51,111 nucleotides of DNA, from contig JBHGXV010000060.1 of assembly GCA_041920505.1 (NCBI GenBank), positions 1 through 51,111 on the forward strand, in the 5' to 3' direction. This DNA comes from JBHGXV01 sp041920505. Its GTDB lineage: Bacteria > Bacillota > Bacilli > Brevibacillales > Brevibacillaceae. Both the position numbers and the translations under genes were made by a program. Below the pieces are notes generated by a model, which was not told the origin of the DNA, ran no database searches, and saw only the letters and a program-made list of their open reading frames with translations. This document shows positions 26,350 through 34,583 of the stretch, one piece after another (position 1 is the stretch's first letter; each line of letters opens with the position of its first letter).

Positions 26350-27864
26350 TCACAACACCCGGGCGAGCACTCCGCTGCGCAGCAGTTGTTCCGCCCTGAC
26401 AAGGTCGGGATGCATCTCCCGGTCGTGCTCAAGGCGCGGGATGTGCGCCCGCAGGCTGTCGTACGCCTTTTGCGTGCCCGCTCCCAGTTTGCCGCTGCCG
26501 AAGTCGATCGCCTGGGCGGCGGCGAGGTATTCGATCGCCAGCACCTTCAGCACGTTGTCGACGACGGTGCGCAACTTCCGGGCGGCGGTGGTGCCCATGC
26601 TGACGTGATCCTCCTGATTGGCCGAGGACGGAATCGAGTCGACCGAGGCCGGGTGACAGAGCACCTTGTTCTCCGAGACGATCGAGGCGGCGACGTATTG
26701 GGTGATCATGAAGCCGGAGTGCAGGCCGCCGTTGGGGGTGAGAAACGCGGGCAGTCCGCTCAGTTGCGGATTGACCAGCCGCTCCGTGCGTCGCTCCGAG
26801 ATGTTGGCCAACTCGCTCATCGCGATCGCCAGGAAGTCGGCCACCAGGGCCATCGGCTGCCCGTGGAAGTTGCCGCCGGAGATGACGTCCCCGGTCTCGG
26901 GAAACAGCACCGGGTTGTCGGTGGCGCTGTTGCACTCACGCGTCACTGCGTTCCAGACGTATTCCAGGGTGTCACGGGTGGCGCCGTGCACCTGCGGGAT
27001 GCAGCGCAGGCTGTAGGCGTCCTGCACGCGCAACTCGCCCTGCCCGGTGGTGCGTTCGCTGCCCGCGAGATAGGCGAGCAGGCGGCGCGCCGACTCTTGC
27101 TGGCCCGGATGCGGACGGACGGCGTGCACCTGGGGATCGTACGCTTTGGGGATGCCGCGCAGGGCCTCAACCGTCATCGCGGCGATCACCTCCGCGCTTT
27201 CCATCGCGATGCGCGCGTCGTACAAAGCGAGGCACAGGTTGGCGGTCATCGCCTGTGTCCCGTTGATCAGGGCCAGTCCTTCTTTGGCCGCGAGCCGGAC
27301 CGGCTGAAGCCCGGCTTTCGCCAGCGCTTCCGCTCCGCTCACCCTTTGCCCCTGAAATTCGGCTTCGCCTTTTCCGAGCATCACCAGCACCAGGTGGGCG
27401 AGCGGGGCCAGGTCGCCGCTCGCACCGAGCGAGCCTTGCTGGGGGACGATCGGATGGACGCCTCGGTTGCACATCTCGATCAACAGTTCCAGCGTTTGTG
27501 GTCGCACACCCGAGTAGCCTTTGGCCAACGCGTTGACCCGCAGCGCCATCATCGCCCGTACCACTTCGGTCGCGTACGGTTCGCCCATGCCGCAGGCGTG
27601 GCTCATGATCAGGTTTTCCTGCAGGCGGCTTACGTCCTCCTGAGAGATCACCACGTCGGAAAACTTGCCGAAACCGGTGGTGATGCCGTACACCACTCGT
27701 TGTTCCTTCACCATCTCCTCCACCATCCGGCGGGAGCGTTTGACGTTTTCCCACGCGTCCGGCGAAAGCGAAATGTGGGCGCCATCACGGGCAATCGCCG
27801 CCACCTGATCAATCGTCAAGCTTTGGCCGTCCAGAGAGAATCGCGGGTGCGCCTGTGTCTGCAT
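26350..27864 (-). CDS. hutH: Histidine ammonia-lyase
   Basis: A 504-residue enzyme that deaminates histidine to trans-urocanate in the first step of histidine degradation. The MIO prosthetic-group tripeptide Ala-Ser-Gly lies in GSLGASGDLAPLAH (about residue 145). Other family blocks are YGITTGFGKFSDV near the N-terminus and the SANQEDHVSMG segment. Length is as expected. The gene stands alone; hutU, hutI and hutG are not adjacent in this window, unlike the Bacillus hut operon. AGGAGG lies ten bases before ATG 27864; a GTG one codon earlier is an alternative. The 150-base leader holds a 12-pair perfect hairpin and a good promoter, so induction by attenuation or by a repressor is likely. Confidence 0.95.
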   Translation of the reverse strand: MQTQAHPRFSLDGQSLTIDQVAAIARDGAHISLSPDAWENVKRSRRMVEEMVKEQRVVYGITTGFGKFSDVVISQEDVSRLQENLIMSHACGMGEPYATEVVRAMMALRVNALAKGYSGVRPQTLELLIEMCNRGVHPIVPQQGSLGASGDLAPLAHLVLVMLGKGEAEFQGQRVSGAEALAKAGLQPVRLAAKEGLALINGTQAMTANLCLALYDARIAMESAEVIAAMTVEALRGIPKAYDPQVHAVRPHPGQQESARRLLAYLAGSERTTGQGELRVQDAYSLRCIPQVHGATRDTLEYVWNAVTRECNSATDNPVLFPETGDVISGGNFHGQPMALVADFLAIAMSELANISERRTERLVNPQLSGLPAFLTPNGGLHSGFMITQYVAASIVSENKVLCHPASVDSIPSSANQEDHVSMGTTAARKLRTVVDNVLKVLAIEYLAAAQAIDFGSGKLGAGTQKAYDSLRAHIPRLEHDREMHPDLVRAEQLLRSGVLARVL

Positions 27865-27907
27865 CACTGATTTTCCTCCTTTAGCAGAGTAGAGAACGAA
27901 ATAAGAC

Positions 27908-27934
27908 AGAGGTTAGGAAACATTCCTAACCTCT
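27908..27934. promoter_or_regulatory. Perfect palindrome in the hutH leader
   Basis: AGAGGTTAGGAA and TTCCTAACCTCT are separated by three bases. In the mRNA this forms a 12-pair hairpin 44 bases before the hutH start codon, without a strong U-run. It may be a repressor operator, or part of an attenuator or antiterminator target. Confidence 0.7.
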
Positions 27935-28017
27935 TGGTACCCGTATCGAATTGGCGTGATGACCATTCTGACGTGGTATGCGCATCTCGATCCCCTGCTT
28001 ATGTGTTGTTACTCTCC

Positions 28018-28045
28018 ATTTTAGTGCACACAGCCGAATCGTCAA
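28018..28045 (-). promoter_or_regulatory. Promoter of hutH
   Basis: On the minus strand TTGACG (28045-28040) and TAAAAT (28023-28018) are separated by 16 bases. The leader to hutH would be about 150 bases. Confidence 0.6.
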
Positions 28046-28175
28046 CAGTCAGTTTCCCCACGGCGCGAAAAAATGGGCGTGCTGCCGGTTCGCGGATAGG
28101 CGACTGTCGTTACCGGCTGGAGGTGGGTGTCATACCATGTAGGGAGTCATTCAACCAGAAAGGACGTGTGCCAAG

Positions 28176-28616
28176 ATGGAAAAGGAAATCAGACGACCGT
28201 CGATACCCAAGGAAGTACCGATACCGCCGCAAATGCCAATGCCGAGCCCGACGCCGCCACCGCCACAGGCGCCGCCGCACCCGATCGGGATCGAAATCCA
28301 CCTGTACAAATACTATTTCCACCTGGAGAGAATGCAATACTACCGGGACAAGTGCGAACGCCACCGGCACCACCGCAAGGTCTACCGCGAGTATTACCAG
28401 AAATACCGCCACCACAAGGAAAGAATGCGACACTACCATAGCAAGTGTTTTCCGGTGCATGGATACTGGGACAGCAGTTCGTACGGGAGTTCCTACGGCA
28501 GTTCCTGCGGCGGTTCCTACGGTTCCCACGGCGGTTCCCACGCGTACGGCGGGTGCGGTTGCTGGTCCGGCGACTCTTCATTCGGCCGGGGCGACTCTTC
28601 TTCGTCCGGCCGCTAA
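28176..28616 (+). CDS. Low-complexity Pro/His/Tyr/Gly-Ser-Cys-rich protein, spore-coat candidate
   Basis: A 146-residue protein has three zones. Residues 1-38 are Pro-rich (PPQMPMPSPTPPPP). Residues 42-92 are rich in His, Arg, Tyr and Lys (KYYFHLERMQYYRDKCERHRHH and similar YHHK repeats), which suggests a cross-linkable or metal-binding basic helix. The tail has Gly/Ser/Tyr repeats (SSYGSSYGSSCGGSYG, GGCGCW) with Cys. This composition recalls spore-coat or exosporium structural proteins, and a sporulation role is my inference only. AAAGGA precedes the ATG with a slightly long spacing. There is a terminator just downstream, so it is a monocistronic gene. Confidence 0.6.
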   Translation: MEKEIRRPSIPKEVPIPPQMPMPSPTPPPPQAPPHPIGIEIHLYKYYFHLERMQYYRDKCERHRHHRKVYREYYQKYRHHKERMRHYHSKCFPVHGYWDSSSYGSSYGSSCGGSYGSHGGSHAYGGCGCWSGDSSFGRGDSSSSGR

Positions 28617-28647
28617 ACAGGATCGGACGACAACAGGATGACAACGG

Positions 28648-28690
28648 AAACAGACGCTTCGCTGTCCACCGGCGTAGCGTCTGTTTTGCT
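28648..28690 (+). terminator. Terminator after the low-complexity gene
   Basis: AAACAGACGCT (28648-28658) pairs with AGCGTCTGTTT (28676-28686), followed by a T-rich tail. The loop is 17 bases. Confidence 0.75.
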
Positions 28691-28734
28691 TTCCGGAAAC
28701 GCTGCATGAATCGGCCGAAAAAGGGAGGCCGGAC

Positions 28735-28830
28735 ATGGCTGAACACATGTTGGCCGAGCAGTGCCGCGAAGGACTGCGGTCGTTTGAACCAGATACCGCC
28801 CGGCGTGTTCAACCAGGGGAAGAGGCTTGA
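28735..28830 (+). CDS. Possible 31-residue peptide
   Basis: An ATG at 28735 is preceded by AAAGGGAGG at good spacing and opens a short frame of 31 codons ending in TGA. The peptide is acidic (MAEHMLAEQCREGLRSFEPD...) and matches nothing I know. It could be a remnant of a longer gene or a genuine small protein. It sits in an otherwise gene-free 360-base stretch between the low-complexity gene and the MBL hydrolase. Confidence 0.3.
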   Translation: MAEHMLAEQCREGLRSFEPDTARRVQPGEEA

Positions 28831-28982
28831 CGGAACCGCCGTTAAGCTTTTTCCTTTTTGTGCGCAAATTGGCTGGCAGGTTCCGCTTGTTTTCGACTAT
28901 ACTAGGGGGAAGGAACAAACGGACCGCCGTTTGATCGGGCTTTCCTGCGCACGGGAGAGACTTGGAACAGGGGGGGAGAGGA

Positions 28983-29687
28983 GTGGATAGGGATTTGACG
29001 CAGGTCACCTACCAGATAGCCCCGAATGTCTGGGCCATCATCACGTACGAGGAACCGTGGAAAACCCATATCAACAGCTACGTGATCGCCAAAGGAGAGG
29101 CGTTCCTGCTGATTGACACCCAGTTGAAAAAGCACCGGGACACATTGCTGGAAGCGCTGAAGTCGCTGGGCGTGACCCATGAGAAGATCGAACAGGTCTA
29201 CTGCACCCACCGGCACGCGGATCACATCGGCAATGTGGAACTGTTCCCTTCGCGCAACAACTGGATTCATCTGGAAGACTACTTTGAATTGGATGACTTT
29301 TCGCAAACCTTGTTCGGACACACGTTTACGGGCGCAAGCGGCGATGTTCCCATGCTGTCGTACCGCCAGCTTCCCGGGCACACGCCGGGATCGGTCGCCT
29401 TTTTCGACAGCGAGAGCAAGGTGTGTTTCGTCGGCGATCACCTCTGTTTTTTCGGCGCTCCTTTGGGCTCGGCCGTCGGGTTCGAGGCAGAGCGCCGGGC
29501 GGAGTACCTGGCCTACGTCGGCAGGTGGAAAGAGCAGGAACCGGATGACGTAAAGGCGTTTGCCGAAGGCATCGAGGCACTTTTGGACTGGCCGATCGAG
29601 ATTTTGGCCACCGGCCACGGCCCCATTCTCACCGGCGAGGTGCGCCCGTTTCTCCGCCAGGTGCTGCAGGCGGCGAGCGGATCATGA
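28983..29687 (+). CDS. MBL-fold metallo-hydrolase
   Basis: A soluble hydrolase of about 234 residues with the metallo-beta-lactamase fold. The metal-binding motif H-x-H-x-D-H is in CTHRHADHIGN. The third His is in QLPGHTPGSVAF, the bridging Asp in VCFVGDHLCFF, and the C-terminal His in LATGHGPI. The set is complete for a two-metal glyoxalase-II or lactonase-like enzyme. The start is uncertain: GTG 28983 follows GGGGGAG, with a TTG 21 bases upstream and another TTG 12 bases downstream as alternatives. The natural substrate cannot be told. It overlaps a small hydrophobic frame downstream. Confidence 0.88.
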   Translation: MDRDLTQVTYQIAPNVWAIITYEEPWKTHINSYVIAKGEAFLLIDTQLKKHRDTLLEALKSLGVTHEKIEQVYCTHRHADHIGNVELFPSRNNWIHLEDYFELDDFSQTLFGHTFTGASGDVPMLSYRQLPGHTPGSVAFFDSESKVCFVGDHLCFFGAPLGSAVGFEAERRAEYLAYVGRWKEQEPDDVKAFAEGIEALLDWPIEILATGHGPILTGEVRPFLRQVLQAASGS

Positions 29688-29830
29688 GGAACAGGATGGT
29701 AAAATGGGCTGTTATTGCGGTGGCAATCCTTTTTGTCGTTGCAAAGGCCAAACGAAAGCCTCATCCGGCTCGGGATGAGGCTTTTGTCCATTCTTCCAGG
29801 CGTTTTTCGATCTGCGCGGGGTTGAGGTAG
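29684..29830 (+). CDS. Possible small membrane peptide overlapping the MBL gene end
   Basis: A 48-codon frame begins in an ATGA overlap with the MBL stop and encodes one clear membrane segment (VKWAVIAVAILFVVAKA) with a basic tail. An internal ATG at 29696 follows AGGAAC. The frame continues through a transcription terminator and into the convergent gene, so the C-terminal part is unlikely to be functional. Confidence 0.3.
   Translation: MRNRMVKWAVIAVAILFVVAKAKRKPHPARDEAFVHSSRRFSICAGLR
29755..29788. terminator. Terminator between the MBL gene and the convergent TPR-like gene
   Basis: A perfect 12-pair stem AAAGCCTCATCC/GGATGAGGCTTT with a six-base loop is followed by TTGTCC on the plus strand and preceded by an A-rich run. 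Confidence 0.85.
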
Positions 29831-30450
29831 AGCGTCAGGGTGTAACGGAGCATCGACAGGCGTTTCATGTAACGGATCGCCCGGTCGTATTCGCCTCGGG
29901 CCGCCTCGATCTCGGCCATGCAAAACAGGCGCAACTCCTCGCGCAATTTGCGCTTGGGCAGCAATTGGTACGCTTCGAGCGCCGCCTGCAGATCGCCCAG
30001 CCGCGCGTGGGCGCAGACGATCACGCCCAGTGCGTTCATCAGCGAGCGGTCCCGCTGGTAAACCTGAAAGGCGATCTGGATCGCTTCCTCGTATTTGCCC
30101 CGGTAGAAATAGATCATAGCGAGATTGTAAAACAGGTAATGAACCATCGCCTGGTTAAACAGCGACGGCGAATCTTTGCATATGGACAGGCCCTCGGCGA
30201 CGAACGCTTCCGCCAGATCGTAGTTTCCCGCCATGATCTCGCGCGTCGATTTGTCCAGCATCGCCACCGTGCGGGAACGGTTTTTGCGGTAAGAGGTCTC
30301 CAGCCAGCGCATCACCCGATCGGGCTTGCGCATGAACAGCGAACCCATGTATTGAAACCGAAACGGCCAGTGAAGCCGGATAAACATGACCAACAGGACA
30401 GCCGCCACACCGCTCAGCGTCGAGACAGCGTTCAGATCCAGCAAGTCCAT
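29761..30450 (-). CDS. Membrane-anchored TPR-like protein
   Basis: A 229-residue protein starts with one hydrophobic segment (VSTLSGVAAVLLVMFIRL), which should anchor it, and is otherwise helical. Segments such as AMVHYLFYNLAMIYFYRGKYEEAIQIAFQVYQ and GVIVCAHARLGDLQAALEAYQLL fit tetratricopeptide repeats in spacing and A/G/Y positions. It would act as a protein-protein interaction scaffold on the cytoplasmic side, but its partner is unknown. The start at 30450 is preceded by AAGGGATG at a long distance, so a slightly later start is possible. It is a single gene. Confidence 0.75.
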   Translation of the reverse strand: MDLLDLNAVSTLSGVAAVLLVMFIRLHWPFRFQYMGSLFMRKPDRVMRWLETSYRKNRSRTVAMLDKSTREIMAGNYDLAEAFVAEGLSICKDSPSLFNQAMVHYLFYNLAMIYFYRGKYEEAIQIAFQVYQRDRSLMNALGVIVCAHARLGDLQAALEAYQLLPKRKLREELRLFCMAEIEAARGEYDRAIRYMKRLSMLRYTLTLYLNPAQIEKRLEEWTKASSRAG

Positions 30451-30694
30451 AGCACGCGGGTCACATCCCTTCTGCCTGGTTCATAACAATTGCAAATGCA
30501 ATGGCCTATCCCTTTCATTCTAGCACACGAAAGATGGGTCCGGTAGCGAAAAATCGGCTCTGTTGCGCTGCGGTCGGCGAGCGGGAGTAAGCGGGCACTC
30601 GTCCAAAAGAGCGGGCGGTCATCGCTTGGTCACTGGAACAGCGGACTCGATTCTGATACGATCAGGGTGGAAAAAAACGAAGGGGAGAATGGCG

Positions 30695-31141
30695 ATGAGA
30701 CAAGATCGGACAAGCGGCTGGAAGCGGGCGGGACGCGCGATTCTGACATGGATGGCGGCATGGGGGATTGTCGTTTTGGCCGGTTGCGGTGCCTCGTCCG
30801 ACGACTCCGGCAACCATGCAGGCAAGGGGACGCACTTTACGGCCCGGTTGACCCCGGCCATATCGCCGGTGCCGACGGGCAAGGACGTCGTGTTTACTAT
30901 CGAACTTGCGGCGGAGGGCAAGCCGGTGACAGGGGCCAAGGTGGACGTGTCGCTGGAGATGAAAGAGATGGATCACGGGGCCAACCACTTCGCCGCGAAA
31001 GAGAAACAGCCGGGCGTCTATCAGGGGGTGGCCAGCGTGCCGATGTCCGGCGCCTGGGAGGCGTACATCCGCGTCGAGCAGGGAGGCGTGTCGGAAACGC
31101 TGATCGCAGGCTTCGAGGCGACGGGCGAAATGAAGCGGTAA
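30695..31141 (+). CDS. FixH/YtkA-like lipoprotein
   Basis: This lipoprotein precursor of about 148 residues has a basic N-terminus, a hydrophobic stretch (AILTWMAAWGIVVLAGC) and a lipobox LAGC. After lipidation a Ser/Asp-rich linker leads to a single beta-sandwich domain (TARLTPAISPVPTGKDVVFTIELAAEGKPVTGAKVDVSLEM...). This domain is of the YtkA/FixH type, often near copper or cytochrome oxidase functions. Here a central MDHG stretch could bind metal, but that is inference. I chose ATG 30695, seven bases past AAGGGGAG. Confidence 0.75.
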   Translation: MRQDRTSGWKRAGRAILTWMAAWGIVVLAGCGASSDDSGNHAGKGTHFTARLTPAISPVPTGKDVVFTIELAAEGKPVTGAKVDVSLEMKEMDHGANHFAAKEKQPGVYQGVASVPMSGAWEAYIRVEQGGVSETLIAGFEATGEMKR

Positions 31142-31240
31142 GAACCGGCGTGAAGGCGAAGCCCACAGCGAAACCGGGATATGCTATAATAGAATGCGTC
31201 TATTGATGGGCTTATCTCATTTTCAAAAGGGGCGACCTTG

Positions 31241-32767
31241 ATGGAAAAATTTAAACAGAGTATTCTCGAACTGATCATTGAAACTTCGACCAACCTGCCG
31301 CCGGATGTCCGCCGGGCGATCAACGAGGCGAAGTTGCGGGAGGACGCGGGCACCCGCTCCGCGCTGTCGCTGGCCACGATCGCGCAAAACATCAAGATGG
31401 CAGAAGAGAACGTCTCCCCGATCTGTCAGGATACCGGGATGCCGACGTTCGAGATCAAGACGCCGGTCGGCGCCAACCAGATCGTGATGAAAAAAGCGAT
31501 TTTGGAAGCGGTCGCAGAAGCGACCAAACAGGGCAAACTGCGCCCCAACTCGGTGGACTCGCTCACCGGGGAAAACTCCGGCAACAACCTCGGGCCAGGC
31601 ACACCGGTCATCCACTTCGAACAGTGGGAAGAAGACGAGATCGAAGTGCGGCTGATCCTCAAGGGGGGCGGCTGTGAAAACAAGAACATTCAATACTCGC
31701 TGCCCTGTGAGCTGGAAGGCCTGGGCAAGGCGGGCCGCGATCTGGACGGAATTCGCAAGTGCATCCTGCACGCGGTCTACCAGGCGCAGGGGCAAGGATG
31801 CAGCGCCGGATTCATCGGCGTGGGCATCGGCGGCGACCGCACCTCCGGTTATGCGCTGGCCAAACACCAACTGTTCCGCCGCGTCGATGACGTCAACCCC
31901 AATTCGGAGTTGGCCAAACTGGAAGCGTACATCATGGAAAAAGCCAATGAACTGGGCATCGGAACCATGGGCTTCGGCGGCAACACTACTCTTTTGGGCT
32001 GCAAGATCGGCGTGGAGAACCGGCTTCCCGCCAGCTTCTTCGTCTCCGTCGCGTACAACTGCTGGGCGTTCCGTCGCCAGGGCGTGCGCATCGACGCCAA
32101 CACGGGCGAGATCAAGCGCTACCTGTACAAGGACGAAAAAGTGGAGATGGACGACCGTCTGCCGGAGGTATCGGGCGAAAAACGGCGTGAAGTGGTGCTG
32201 AAGGCGCCGATCACGGAGGAGCAAATCCGCAGCCTGAAAGTGGGCGACGTGGTGATCATCAACGGCCTGATCCACACGGGCCGCGACGCGCTGCACAAGT
32301 ACCTGATCGACCACGACTGTCCGGTCGACCTCAACGGCGGCGTGATCTACCACTGCGGTCCGGTCATGTTAAAGGACGAGCAGGGCGAATGGCACGTCAA
32401 GGCGGCAGGTCCGACGACCAGCATTCGCGAGGAGCCGTACCAAGGAGACATCATCAAGAAATTCGGCATTCGCGCCGTCATCGGAAAGGGCGGCATGGGA
32501 CCGAAGACGCTCAAAGCGCTGCAGGAACACGGCGCGGTCTACCTCAACGCCATCGGCGGCGCCGCGCAATACTACGCGGAGTGCATCAAGAAGGTGGAGG
32601 GCGTCCACTTCATGGAATTCGGCATTCCGGAAGCGATGTGGCACCTGCAAGTGGAAGGCTTTGCCGCGATCGTCACGATGGACGCGCACGGCAACAGCCT
32701 GCACGCCGACGTGGACAAGAGTTCGCTGGAAAAACTCTCCCAGTTTGCCGAACCTGTGTTCAAATAA
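31241..32767 (+). CDS. fumA: Class I fumarate hydratase (4Fe-4S)
   Basis: A 508-residue enzyme interconverts fumarate and malate in the TCA cycle. Alpha and beta domains are fused, as in aerobic Bacillales and E. coli FumA. Cluster Cys candidates are visible in ICQDTGMP (about residue 61), GGGCENKN (about 143) and TTLLGCKIG (about 253). C-terminal blocks GGPTTSIRE-like (AAGPTTSIREEP) and YLNAIGGAAQYYA match the beta domain. L(+)-tartrate dehydratase is the main alternative. AAAAGGGG precedes ATG 31241. It is monocistronic, ending at a terminator. Confidence 0.92.
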   Translation: MEKFKQSILELIIETSTNLPPDVRRAINEAKLREDAGTRSALSLATIAQNIKMAEENVSPICQDTGMPTFEIKTPVGANQIVMKKAILEAVAEATKQGKLRPNSVDSLTGENSGNNLGPGTPVIHFEQWEEDEIEVRLILKGGGCENKNIQYSLPCELEGLGKAGRDLDGIRKCILHAVYQAQGQGCSAGFIGVGIGGDRTSGYALAKHQLFRRVDDVNPNSELAKLEAYIMEKANELGIGTMGFGGNTTLLGCKIGVENRLPASFFVSVAYNCWAFRRQGVRIDANTGEIKRYLYKDEKVEMDDRLPEVSGEKRREVVLKAPITEEQIRSLKVGDVVIINGLIHTGRDALHKYLIDHDCPVDLNGGVIYHCGPVMLKDEQGEWHVKAAGPTTSIREEPYQGDIIKKFGIRAVIGKGGMGPKTLKALQEHGAVYLNAIGGAAQYYAECIKKVEGVHFMEFGIPEAMWHLQVEGFAAIVTMDAHGNSLHADVDKSSLEKLSQFAEPVFK

Positions 32768-32784
32768 ACCGTTTCCATCCGACA

Positions 32785-32830
32785 GCCTCTGGCTGCGCCG
32801 CATGTCGGCCGCAGCCGGGGGCTTTTTTTA
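32785..32830 (+). terminator. Intrinsic terminator after fumA
   Basis: A GC-rich stem (GGCTGCGCCG with CGGCCGCAGCC, one bulge) is extended by GCCTC/GGGGC and is followed by seven T residues. Confidence 0.85.
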
Positions 32831-32968
32831 ACGTCCCAGTCGCGCCGGTGAACCGTGGCCTTCGCAAGGTGGGTAGGTGTCCATTTCGGCCAATTTGGGT
32901 ACGGGTTTATTCCCTCTTCTTCTGAGCGGGCATAGGTTAATATCGAATCTCAACGAGGAGGGATATAT

Positions 32969-33268
32969 GTGAACCATATCGTTCAGCCAGGCGAGAACCT
33001 GTTCTCGATCGCCGCCCGTTACGGGGTGAGCTGGCAGGAGATTGCCCGCGTCAACCGTCTGTCTCCTCCATACGCGCTGTTTGCCGGCCAGACGCTGTTC
33101 ATTCCCGTACCCGGTCCTGGCCCTGGTCCCGGTCCTGGCCCCGGCCCGTTCCCGCCCACAGGTTCGCTGGAGCGTCGAGTCGACAGCTTGGAACGCCGGG
33201 TCAACCGCCTGGATGCGCGTGTCGATGATTTGAACCGCCGCGTCACTCGACTTGAGGGGCGTCGGTAG
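32969..33268 (+). CDS. LysM - (Pro-Gly)n - coiled-coil protein
   Basis: A 99-residue protein with no signal peptide. Residues 2-47 form a LysM peptidoglycan-binding domain (HIVQPGENLFSIAARYGVSWQEIARVNRL...LFAGQTLFIPV). Residues about 48-63 are a Pro-Gly alternation. Residues about 66-99 are four near-perfect heptads of the type SLERRVD, SLERRVN, RLDARVD, DLNRRVT, predicting a short parallel coiled coil. Without a secretion signal the protein would act on the forespore or spore cortex side, as other LysM spore proteins do. AGGAGGG precedes the GTG start. Confidence 0.85.
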   Translation: MNHIVQPGENLFSIAARYGVSWQEIARVNRLSPPYALFAGQTLFIPVPGPGPGPGPGPGPFPPTGSLERRVDSLERRVNRLDARVDDLNRRVTRLEGRR

Positions 33269-33278
33269 CAGTAACCGA

Positions 33279-33306
33279 AAGGGAGCGCCTGCCGCTCTCT
33301 TTTTTC
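33279..33306 (+). terminator. Terminator after the LysM gene
   Basis: AGGGAGCG and CGCTCTCT pair (one G-U) around CCTGC, followed by a T-run. Confidence 0.8.
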
Positions 33307-33420
33307 CTGTCCGGGGTTGCCAAAACTTGGTCATCACCAGTTACTCTTTACTTGAACTTCGTTTTCTCGCGGGGTACGATAAAACAAACGAAAAGAATGC
33401 AACAGGCAGGGGGAGTGCAC

Positions 33421-34224
33421 ATGACGCAGACGTGGAACGTCGCGTTGTTACAGATGGACGTCGCCTACGGGCAGCCCGAGGAGAACCGCTGTCGCGTACG
33501 GGCGATGCTGGACCGGCTCGCGCAGGGAGAGGCGAAACCCGATGTGGTCGTGTTGCCGGAGCTGTGGGACACCGCCTACGATCTGCACCGGCTCGACGAG
33601 ATCGCCGACGATCACGGAGAGCGGGCGAAGGCGTTTCTTGGTGAAGCGGCGAGCCGTCTTCATTGTTACATCGTCGGCGGATCGATTGCCGAACGGATTG
33701 GCGAGCAGGTGTACAACACCACGTACGTGTTTGACCGAAGCGGCGATGTCATCGGACGGTATGCCAAAGTACACCTGTTTCGGTTGATGAACGAAGACAA
33801 GTACCTGTCCGCGGGCGAGGAGGGCGGACGGTATGCCATGGACGGCGAGCCGGTTAGCTCGGTCATTTGCTACGACATCCGCTTCCCCGAGTGGATTCGT
33901 TCCCATGCGCTTGCCGGGAGCAAGGTGCTATTTGTCAGCGCCCAGTGGCCCCACCCGCGCCTGAACCATTGGCGGCAACTGTTGATCGCCCGGGCGATCG
34001 AAAACCAGATGTACGTCGTCGCCTGCAACCGCGTTGGCACCGGGGGCAAAACGGCGTTCTGCGGCCACTCAATTATCATCGATCCGTGGGGCGAGATCGT
34101 CGCCGAGGCGGACGAGCAAGAGGCGATTGTGACGGCCAAGATTGACTTGGCGCTGGTGGATGACGTGCGCCGCCGCATCCCCGTGTTCGCCGACCGCCGG
34201 GTGCAACTGTACGATCTGAATTGA
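33421..34224 (+). CDS. Carbon-nitrogen hydrolase (nitrilase superfamily, omega-amidase/MtnU-like)
   Basis: A 267-residue cytoplasmic amidase of the nitrilase fold is predicted. The catalytic Glu is in LPELWD (about residue 46), the Lys in GRYAKVHLF (about 113) and the Cys in ICYDIRFPEW (about 150). The closest known kinds are omega-amidases acting on alpha-ketoglutaramate or 2-oxo-4-methylthiobutanamide (Bacillus MtnU/YkrU), but methionine-salvage genes are not adjacent, so the substrate is inferred only from family. GGGGGAG precedes the ATG at 33421; an in-frame upstream ATG is not supported. Confidence 0.88.
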   Translation: MTQTWNVALLQMDVAYGQPEENRCRVRAMLDRLAQGEAKPDVVVLPELWDTAYDLHRLDEIADDHGERAKAFLGEAASRLHCYIVGGSIAERIGEQVYNTTYVFDRSGDVIGRYAKVHLFRLMNEDKYLSAGEEGGRYAMDGEPVSSVICYDIRFPEWIRSHALAGSKVLFVSAQWPHPRLNHWRQLLIARAIENQMYVVACNRVGTGGKTAFCGHSIIIDPWGEIVAEADEQEAIVTAKIDLALVDDVRRRIPVFADRRVQLYDLN

Positions 34225-34376
34225 TCCTGCATCCGCACGAATCGGCCCTCCGCCGATCGTACAAGCACAGCTTTCGCGCTCCGGAAAAAAATGGGCCGGA
34301 TGCGGGCAGCGAACACTCTCCGCCTCCCTTTGTCCCGCATAAGCTGGTAGCAGAGGAAAAGGGGGAGGTGGACAGT

Positions 34377-34568
34377 GTGCCTCGCTTGAACGGCAAGGGT
34401 ATGATGTATCACTTCAACGGGATTCGCGGCAAGGTCGGACAGATGCGCGAACTGGTGGAAGTGATCGACCAGATGTTTGATTCGTTCCACAAGGTGAATC
34501 GCATCAGCAAAACGATGTTTCAACCGCGCCAGCCGGTACAGGACGACGAAAAGGACAGGCGACGGTAG
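34377..34568 (+). CDS. Small hypothetical protein
   Basis: A 63-residue basic/amphipathic protein is encoded from GTG 34377, eight bases past GGGGGAGG. It contains a helical central part (KVGQMRELVEVIDQMFDSFHKVNRI) and a charged tail. An upstream in-frame start overlapping the amidase stop exists, but it would translate a hairpin-rich intergenic part and has no site. I recognise no family. A perfect terminator follows. Confidence 0.65.
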   Translation: MPRLNGKGMMYHFNGIRGKVGQMRELVEVIDQMFDSFHKVNRISKTMFQPRQPVQDDEKDRRR

Positions 34569-34583
34569 GAATGACGCATTCAA

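Noticed and set aside
26311..27870. Long plus-strand frame opposite hutH
   Set aside because: hutH is certain from its active-site motifs; the antisense translation has no recognisable features.
27868..28045. T-box leader upstream of hutH
   Set aside because: The leader lacks the T-box consensus sequence and specifier structure; only the simple palindrome is visible.
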